A stretch of DNA of 64,000 nt. Source: Temnopleurus reevesii. Its lineage: Eukaryota; Echinodermata; Echinoidea; Temnopleuroida; Temnopleuridae. This document shows, in pieces, positions 57,284-64,000 of the stretch. How positions within the stretch are numbered: position 1 is the first letter of the stretch; each line of letters starts with the position of its first letter. A program made the translations under genes and the position numbers. Under the pieces are notes generated by a model that saw only the letters and a list, made by a program, of their open reading frames with translations, ran no database searches and was not told the origin of the DNA. The DNA is taken from contig BQKZ01001002.1 in the NCBI GenBank assembly GCA_036244855.1, positions 3,107-67,106 on the forward strand. Reading direction: 5' to 3'.

Positions 57284-58321
57284 AAACGTAATACATATTA
57301 CATACAAGGAACAAATTATATTAGAATGCGTCTTCCGGAAAAAAAGACGATGGAATGATCGATTCATTCCAATTAGGGATAAATTCCAAGTCAATGACAA
57401 TGCAAACAATAGGAACTCTTACAAAATTAATAAGAGGGTTTGTTTAAACTTTTAACAATCGCCTGGATACCAATATTGAAACCTTCTCTTTATTTTTCCC
57501 TCATGTATTCTGAAACTTCGAGCCATTTTGCATGCTATGATAAATGCGAAAGTAAAACTGTCTTTGATCTCTGCTTGCTACCTTTTCGGTTCAATTAAAA
57601 CCTACAGTGAAGGTCAAATCACCATTAAAAAAAAATCTTACGAGCTATAAACCACAAGTCTGACATCGGTACACCAACACATTTGCTCGATTTAACCCGT
57701 GACAGCAGAGGCCTAGAAATGGTAATATTTTCCCGATTCACTCCCCGAACCGTAAGGAGTAAATTAGATTATCACGCTTGTTACGATGGGGATTGTTTTT
57801 CAAGTGTCAATGATTAGAGTTTGGACTCGGACATGAACACGCTTGATGTCGTATAACGGTACAGAAAATCAAAGGTCCATTCACTGAGGCAAAACAAAAG
57901 TGAAAAAACGGAAATAACGAATCGCACTTATAGCGTCTGCGGAAAGCGTATCAAAACGCGGGGAAGGGTGTAATTATATTATAGTGCTTTTTATGGATGA
58001 ATATTAAAACAAGCACTGATATATAGATAATCTTGTATATCTAACGAGTTGTAAAAAGGAGAAACCGTTATAATTTGAACCTTTCAGAATAGGATTTGTT
58101 GAGTTTTTGCGGCAAGATGGGTTATTGTAATGTCGAACGTTGAATAGAATGTCTGCTTGGGAAACAAAGTTAATTGTCTATTACAGCAGCTCCGTCGCAA
58201 GGCAAAATATTTCTGCATTTGAATAGATATATATTTCCATAACCCATGTCTAAACTTATTACAAGACTTGAAGCTTCATTAACTACGATCATGAAAATTA
58301 ATCCCCTTAATGATATACATG
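57284..58321. other. No gene seen
   Basis: Unique AT-rich sequence; nothing supported. Confidence 0.5.
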
Positions 58322-58600
58322 TATATATAATAATAATAGTAATACACAACATTTATATAGCGATTAATACGAAGTGTTTCTAAGCGCTTTGTGTATTATT
58401 ACCCGGCTATAGCATGGCTACCATTTTTCGCTCAATGCTTTCAAGGATTTTCATCCTAGCGGTACCCATTTACCCCACCTGGGTTGAGTGCAGCATAGTG
58501 TGGACGAATTTGTTGCCAAAGGAAATTAACGCCGTGGGTAATATTCGAACCTACGACCCTCGGGTTGAAAGACGAGAGTCAGAACCATTACACCACTTTG
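58322..58600 (-). mobile_element. tRNA-derived SINE, minus strand, different tail
   Basis: Minus strand: GTGGTGTAATGGTTCTGACT (A box near 58596-58582), GGTTCGAATAT (B box 58551-58541), GTGCAGCATAGTGTGG inverted in the body, then a tail complementary to TATATAGCGATTAATACGAA and TGTTTCTAAGCGCTTTGTG. The tail differs from the CCTTGAGCACTCAGCAG type, so the head has been joined to a second 3' end. Confidence 0.8.
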
Positions 58601-59129
58601 ATGGGGTTGATACTTACAGGAGGTTACGGAAACTTGAAGTTGGTGAAACTACAATAGAAAAAAGGTGCCTCTCCCCGGTGACCATCCATGATCGCACGCA
58701 TGTTGCACTTGTAAGACCCCGATTTGTTGTGTGTCATACGCATTTATGTGTGTGGTGACTGCGCCCGTTAAAGGTGATGATGGTGATGATGATGGTCTCT
58801 TGTATAGCGCCGGTCCCCGCCTCAGTTGGGCGCTCATGGCGCTCGAATTACTCAAAATAATGTCTCACAGATTTCAATGTCCTAATCAGTGCTATGGTTT
58901 ATCTTTCAGTCCAAGAACTCCCAGCGGTGGTATGATGTGGTTTTTCTGGGGACGACAAGGGAGTGGGGAAAAGATAGGTCTTTAGGTAGGACTCAAAGGT
59001 TGATTGTGTCTCTGCTCTCCTGATAAAGTGGGGAAGGTCACTCAAAACTTAAGCATATGAAGGTGTGCTCTGGAGCGTGATATAATAAACGATATTTTGA
59101 CGAAATTCCGTTCACACTTAACACTCCGC
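58601..59129. other. No gene seen; possible retroposon tail
   Basis: TTGTATAGCGCCGGTCCCCG at 58799-58818, then GGGCGCTCATGGCGCTC, resembles an inverted retroposon tail. A GATGATGGTGATGATGATGG run precedes it. Open frames here are not coding-like. Confidence 0.4.
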
Positions 59130-59579
59130 GGATGGGGGGGGGGGGGTTCTAATGACCGTAACAAAACTTAGACAAAACCATATGAAATTTTGTGGTTTAG
59201 TCGTGGTTTTGAAATCGTAAGGTTTTGTCGAACTTTCGGAAGCTGCTACCGGTCACACTGAACGAAATGTGAAGATCAAATCCCTAGGGAACTGTCAAAG
59301 TTTCTGAAACTTTAAGGCTTCTGAAGCCTGGAGCTTTATAAATCCCTGTTACATTAGACGGCTCTAAGTTATAAAAAAAAAATGTTGGTAGCCCAATTAC
59401 ATAAGAGAATTTGACATTTTTATAATTATTGAACTGTCCATCATGCATTTTTATTGTATTATTATGTATATTTTCCATTGTTATTGGTCATTGTAATATA
59501 TTTAATATTAGATGTACAGCGCCATGAGCGTCATTACTGACGGACCTGTGCGCTTCAAAAAGAAATCACATATATTATT
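59130..59579. other. No gene seen
   Basis: G run at 59134-59146, then unique sequence ending with a retroposon-tail-like GCGCCATGAGCGTCATTACT at 59519. Confidence 0.4.
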
Positions 59580-59583
59580 ACTG

Positions 59584-59641
<58 letters not shown>

Positions 59642-59650
59642 CATCATTAT
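59580..59650. repeat. (TTA)n microsatellite
   Basis: Nearly perfect TTA/ATT tract, possibly the simple tail of a truncated retroposon that begins near 59515. Confidence 0.93.
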
Positions 59651-60263
59651 TAATATAAAAATGAAAATATGATATAGATTTATAAAGTCTGTATTATGCT
59701 TAATATACAAAAAATATCCACAAAATTGTGTCTCAAAAAAGAATATGGGCATTTTTAGAAAAATATTTCCCGACTTTCCTGCCGTGGAATTGCCCAGAAG
59801 AAAAGGGAGAGGTGAAAGGAACGGTGTAGATATTCCCTTGTGTGTGTGCACTCGGAGATGAGAGAAAAGTAGGACATGATAACTAAGCATTGCAATAAAA
59901 TAATCCACCTACAAAACATTAGCATAATCGTTAAATCTTTTTCTGGAATCTTATATGGAGCAAGTTTTATTAATACTCCGTAGAATCCATTAATGATCAT
60001 CCCGAATACCTTTATATTATCTTGTTTTAAATAGATTAGAAATAAGGTAAATGAAATCGCTCCGTCCCCGTTGCGTGGTGCCCTACTTTATGATGTTGTT
60101 TTAAACTTTACAAGTGTTGTCTGGTCTAGTTGGATTAGCACACTTATTTTCGCTCTTGCACAATTTAAGAAATAAAAGATCAGAAGACGTGTTTACACGT
60201 TTCAAAGCGAGCGTGATAGATCCAAAACCATCTCTAAGGTATAGAAGGTATACATCAGAAAAG
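59651..60263. other. No gene seen
   Basis: Unique AT-rich sequence, nothing supported. Confidence 0.5.
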
Positions 60264-60310
60264 TGCTAGGCTTACACCGAATATACACCAGGTATACACC
60301 AGAAACGTGC
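60264..60310 (+). repeat. Short tandem TATACACCAG words
   Basis: TACACCGAA, TATACACCAG and TATACACCAGAAACGTGC in series, about 10-12 bp apart. Confidence 0.6.
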
Positions 60311-60394
60311 AAGAGCAACACCAATGCCAAAAGAAATTGATTCCAATTGTGCTAATTCTTGAAAGATGTTGCGCTGTTAAAAGCAATGCACTTT

Positions 60395-60535
60395 ATTTCT
60401 ATTTCAATCTAGACAACAATCAGTCTATAAATCATTGCTTTGTTAAAAATAATCACAGAAAATTTCTATTTCGATCTAGATAACAATCAGTCTATAAATC
60501 ATAGCTTTGTTATAAAAAAAAATCACCGAATCAGT
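60395..60535 (+). repeat. Tandem duplication, about 70-bp period
   Basis: TTTCTATTTC(A/G)ATCTAGA(C/T)AACAATCAGTCTATAAATCAT and the following GCTTTGTTA occur twice, starting near 60395 and 60463. Confidence 0.9.
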
Positions 60536-60751
60536 GTTAAAGCAAATAAAAACCCTGATTTTTTGCAGTGTATTTGGCAAGGGCGTAGATCATCACCTGT
60601 TCAGTTAACTCTTTAAACATGCACAGGATGTCAAACAGACGGCCAATTGAGGTTACATCAATATCAATATCGACATTTTGTAGTTAATGCTCGAGTTAAG
60701 TTTCTCATACTTGAAACGTGGCACCATCTGCTCCCGGCTATTTCAATCAGT

Positions 60752-60813
60752 GAAAGCGCGCCAAAATGAAAAAAGGGAATAAACCGCATTTCTATCCACT
60801 TTTTGGCGGGAAC
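60752..60813. promoter_or_regulatory. Two opposed E2F-like sites
   Basis: GAAAGCGCGCCAAAATG at 60752-60768 and TTTTTGGCGGGAAC at 60800-60813 both fit the E2F/DP consensus TTTSSCGC closely, the first on the minus and the second on the plus strand, 31 bp apart. Paired E2F sites are typical of promoters of S-phase genes. The surrounding 60700-60970 is less AT-rich than the window. No first exon could be fixed on either strand. A minus-strand open frame covers the region (60664-60975) but shows no recognisable domain. Confidence 0.4.
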
Positions 60814-61396
60814 ATCATGCACAGGAATCTTTCCTCTCGAGGCGCAGCTTAATTGGTAGGAAAAGGTGACTTGCTGATCTTGACAAATGACTGGATTTTG
60901 GAAGATTTTGGGATTATAAATCGCTACATTGGATCGCGAGATGGCTGAAGGGTGTTTGAAAAATCCGGTCATCACACATCGTTCTTGACACGAGGAGAAA
61001 ATTAATTTTGTACAAAAATAGGGATGATTTATTGCAACAATTTACGATGTTTGTTAGCGTTTTCACCTTCCTCTTAATATTGAGGTTTTAAAGGTAGAAT
61101 AATCAAATCAAATCTGTCCGGTAAATGTAATCATCTACTTTGATAAATAAACAGAAATCGAATGGAGCGTCATTGAATGCTGTCATGTGAATACATATTT
61201 TTTAAATCACACTTAAAAAATCTTGCTGTAGAAAGATAATGTCTGAAGTTGATGATCCTCGGTTTTTTCCCTACTCTTTCTCTTCCCCTCTATATTTTTT
61301 TCTCCAAAGGAAACTTTAAATTAAATTATCATTCCATATGGTACATTTGAGATAACGTGACTCGTCGTAATTAATTCCATGTTATTGGTCATGTCT

Positions 61397-62031
61397 NNNN
61401 NNNNNNNNNNNNNNNNNNNNNNNNNNNNNNNNNNNNNNNNNNNNNNNNNNNNNNNNNNNNNNNNNNNNNNNNNNNNNNNNNNNNNNNNNNNNNNNNNNNN
61501 NNNNNNNNNNNNNNNNNNNNNNNNNNNNNNNNNNNNNNNNNNNNNNNNNNNNNNNNNNNNNNNNNNNNNNNNNNNNNNNNNNNNNNNNNNNNNNNNNNNN
61601 NNNNNNNNNNNNNNNNNNNNNNNNNNNNNNNNNNNNNNNNNNNNNNNNNNNNNNNNNNNNNNNNNNNNNNNNNNNNNNNNNNNNNNNNNNNNNNNNNNNN
61701 NNNNNNNNNNNNNNNNNNNNNNNNNNNNNNNNNNNNNNNNNNNNNNNNNNNNNNNNNNNNNNNNNNNNNNNNNNNNNNNNNNNNNNNNNNNNNNNNNNNN
61801 NNNNNNNNNNNNNNNNNNNNNNNNNNNNNNNNNNNNNNNNNNNNNNNNNNNNNNNNNNNNNNNNNNNNNNNNNNNNNNNNNNNNNNNNNNNNNNNNNNNN
61901 NNNNNNNNNNNNNNNNNNNNNNNNNNNNNNNNNNNNNNNNNNNNNNNNNNNNNNNNNNNNNNNNNNNNNNNNNNNNNNNNNNNNNNNNNNNNNNNNNNNN
62001 NNNNNNNNNNNNNNNNNNNNNNNNNNNNNNN
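61397..62031. other. Assembly gap (635 N)
   Basis: Unresolved sequence. Apparent open frames across it are artefacts. Confidence 1.
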
Positions 62032-62340
62032 CACCCACAATTTTGTTACAATGCTATGATTGGCAGAATATCCATGCTCCTGTTTTATCTCTCATTCATA
62101 TTCGGCCTGCTTTTATTTTTATATTTCGCTCTCTAATTTCTGTTCGTGTATGGGTGAATACATTATCAGGGTAATATATTTTACACCAAAACACAAGGGG
62201 ACATGTGGTCAACGGTGAGTTCATTCGATTTGCAGTCATGAGGAAGCCGAGCGTTAGCCAAGCGTAGACACTTTTATTTTTATTCAAACGAGGATCGTTG
62301 AATAAACTCAATTAACACTCTGTCCTGACGTTGAATTGAA

Positions 62341-62470
62341 GCCCCAGTCACATAGAATCCTCAACTGAACACGAATCAACACGGCTGTTTGTCCAGGCGC
62401 AGTTAACTGTTAAATGAACGAAATAGCCGTGTTAAATCGTGTCCAATTGGGGAATCTATGTGACTGAGCC
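62341..62470. mobile_element. Foldback MITE, family H
   Basis: Ends GCCCCAGTCACATAGAATCC and GGAATCTATGTGACTGAGCC; inner inverted words AACACGGCTGTTTG and AATAGCCGTGTTA. Its right half read in reverse matches the left half of 47411-47527. Confidence 0.82.
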
Positions 62471-62799
62471 CTCACGCTATTTTTCCCAATGAATCGGAAA
62501 ATGGTCTTTTCCATAGGCCCCTCTCTTTATAGAGGACCTGGGTCCACTTCTATTATATTACTACCACTGCGTACTTCTTCATTTCTTCTCTCTATTGCTT
62601 TTGAAGCCTCTAATGGGAAAATTGGTCCTCCCTCGTAGCAAGTATTTATCGAAATGCGTGTCACTTATGACTAAAATATGACCCAATTATGTTCATTGCC
62701 AACATTCTTAATATAGTTTTGGGTGCAAGCGAGACGAGGAAATGAAATTTGTGAGACAAATGACGAGGTAAATTCACAAGTGGTTTTTCCATCTTCTGT

Positions 62800-63000
62800 A
62801 CGTCTCTCACCTCCTTTTTTTCACAATGATCATTTTTTTTTTTTTTACATTTTGATAGCTTTTATGTTTTGCATTCTTTTCATACTTCGCCTTATCTTTT
62901 TCTTGTTCTCCTTTTGCTTTTCCTTCTCCATATTTTATCCCCCTGCTTCTCGTTCATCTTCACCTCTCTTTCATCGACTTCTTCTTATTCTTCGTCATCT
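62800..63000. repeat. Pyrimidine-rich low-complexity region
   Basis: T run of 14 at 62833-62846 followed by TTC/TCT-rich DNA. Two long open frames here are rich in F, L and S only because of composition. Confidence 0.75.
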
Positions 63001-63062
63001 TATGATAATTCAAATTCGGCCCTTCTTTTCCTCGTTTGGTATTCCAAAGAATCATACCAGGC

Positions 63063-63272
63063 TGACTCATACATTTGCGTTTATAGCCAGCGCCTGCCCA
63101 GGCTGCGTTCATGACGCTCCGTAAACTTAGAAATACGGAACTACGACGCGTATACTTGAAGCATCTGTCGAGTCTGTCGAGCGCTGGAAAACGTCTTCAA
63201 CGTCGGTCAAGCGTCTTTTCTGTCCTTCTGTTTTCTGACGTCGATTACGAACTCTAAGGTGTGAGTCAGCCT
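63063..63272. mobile_element. Foldback MITE, family A variant
   Basis: Ends AGGCTGACTCATACATTTGC and AAGGTGTGAGTCAGCCTTA; left inner GTTTATAGCCAGCG. The core has diverged into a CGACG-rich palindrome (GTCGAGTCTGTCGAGCG). TTAC follows the right end. Confidence 0.75.
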
Positions 63273-63301
63273 TACGCCTGATCATATCGGGTGGCATAGC
63301 A

Positions 63302-63494
63302 TCTAGACTAATTTGTTTGACTATAACAAGATTAAATAACGTAGACTAATCCTGCTAAATTCACCAACATTCTGTTAATCCAGTATGTCCAGCTAACATC
63401 AAGCTTGTCACTGGACCAACAGAACACTGCTCAATCGCGCTGGACTAATCTACGTTAGTCAATCTTGTTAGTCAAGCAAACTAGTCCGAATGGA
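63302..63494. mobile_element. Foldback element, family J
   Basis: AGACTAATTTGTTTGACTAT near 63304 pairs with AGTCAAGCAAACTAGTCCG near 63470, and CAAGATTAAATAACGTAGAC with ATCTACGTTAGTCAATCTTG. Further inwards CATTCTGTTAATCCAGTA is only partly matched. It lies 29 bp from the family A variant. Confidence 0.8.
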
Positions 63495-63506
63495 CCATCT
63501 ACACTT

Positions 63507-63700
63507 AACACTGACCAACCCCCTTTGCGTTTATAACCGAAATCTGCCCAACGGAAACAAGACGCTTTGCCGACATTGGAAGTAATCGTCGAGCGCTCGA
63601 AGTACGCGCGCATTAGCGTCATATAAGCGTCGTTCCTTCATGTTTATACATTAACAATGGGCAGAAGTTGGCTATAAACGCAAAGGTTTGAGTCAGCCTT
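63507..63700. mobile_element. Foldback MITE, family A variant (second)
   Basis: Right end AAACGCAAAGGTTTGAGTCA followed by GCC and TTAA; the left end is eroded (CCCCCTTTGCGTTTATAACC). Inner words ATCTGCCCAACGG and CAATGGGCAGAAGTT are inverse. Together with 63063-63272 it encloses the family J element. Confidence 0.75.
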
Positions 63701-63704
63701 AACT

Positions 63705-64000
63705 TGGGTTCCCAGTTTTCAAAATAATGAAACGTATATAATTTCCAGAACATCAAAGTTTAAAAATAGCAGATTTCACCTGTTGTTTTATCGAATCCAC
63801 TGTCGTATTCTATTACAAAGTACAAAACTCAAAATACAATCCACCACGAATGCATTATGAAACATCGAGTTTATATCAATATGCACTGACCACTTAAAAA
63901 CGCATTGTGATGGCCGCGAAATAAAGAAGATCGAAACCATTAGATGAGAGCATCATGAGTTATACATTTTTATCGAAATGATAGCCGAAATGGGGATGTA
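63705..64000. other. No gene seen
   Basis: AT-rich unique sequence to the end of the window. Confidence 0.5.

Noticed and set aside
62723..63124. 133-codon F/L/S-rich frame resembling a membrane protein
   Set aside because: Pyrimidine-rich low complexity running into a family A variant element.

Overview
This window is a repeat-rich, AT-rich stretch of animal nuclear DNA with no complete gene that I can recognise. Features pointing to a eukaryote with large introns or intergenic spacers are tRNA-derived SINEs with A and B boxes, LINE 3' ends, many short inverted-repeat (foldback) elements, abundant microsatellites and three scaffold gaps. The mix of SINEs and foldback elements fits a marine invertebrate, and I suspect an echinoderm, but no conserved gene is present to prove it. 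None of the long open frames looks like a real protein apart from two LINE remnants.

Layout. 1-6.8 kb: mostly unique DNA with an old foldback element (748-1043), other hairpin repeats and a (TTC)n tract. 6.8-8.1 kb: a LINE 3' end (Tx1/L1-like by its C-terminal motif) followed by two tRNA-SINEs. 9-17 kb: foldback elements of several families, including a TTAA-flanked one at 11104-11280 and a nearly perfect hairpin at 14109-14279. 18-24.2 kb: more foldback elements and a SINE, then a head-to-tail duplication of about 1 kb (21991-23265 and 23293-24225). 24.4-24.7 kb: a CpG- and E2F-motif-bearing stretch with a good splice donor, a possible promoter and first exon. 25.66-25.90 kb: an element with 15-bp inverted ends around four 52-bp tandem units. 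27.9-34.6 kb: tandem repeats, a candidate seven-codon first exon on the minus strand (31303-31323), a retroposon with a 17-bp target duplication, and a nested foldback composite flanked by ATTAAA. 35.76-39.19 kb: a direct duplication of about 1.6 kb. 39.8-43.1 kb: four copies of the commonest foldback family. 45.3-48.5 kb: a CR1/L2-type LINE 3' end whose tail matches the SINE tail, then a foldback element, microsatellites and a SINE. 49-57 kb: tandem and direct repeats, a foldback element inserted into one unit of a tandem pair (which leaves an empty site in the other unit) and a 511-bp TTAA-flanked element. 57-64 kb: two SINEs, a pair of opposed E2F-like sites and a chain of three adjacent hairpins.

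The main biology visible is transposon ecology: a SINE that appears to share its 3' tail with a local LINE, non-autonomous elements that favour TTAA targets, and foldback elements whose two arms resemble each other more than they resemble other copies. Several duplications have a single N at or near their junction, so assembly error must be kept in mind.
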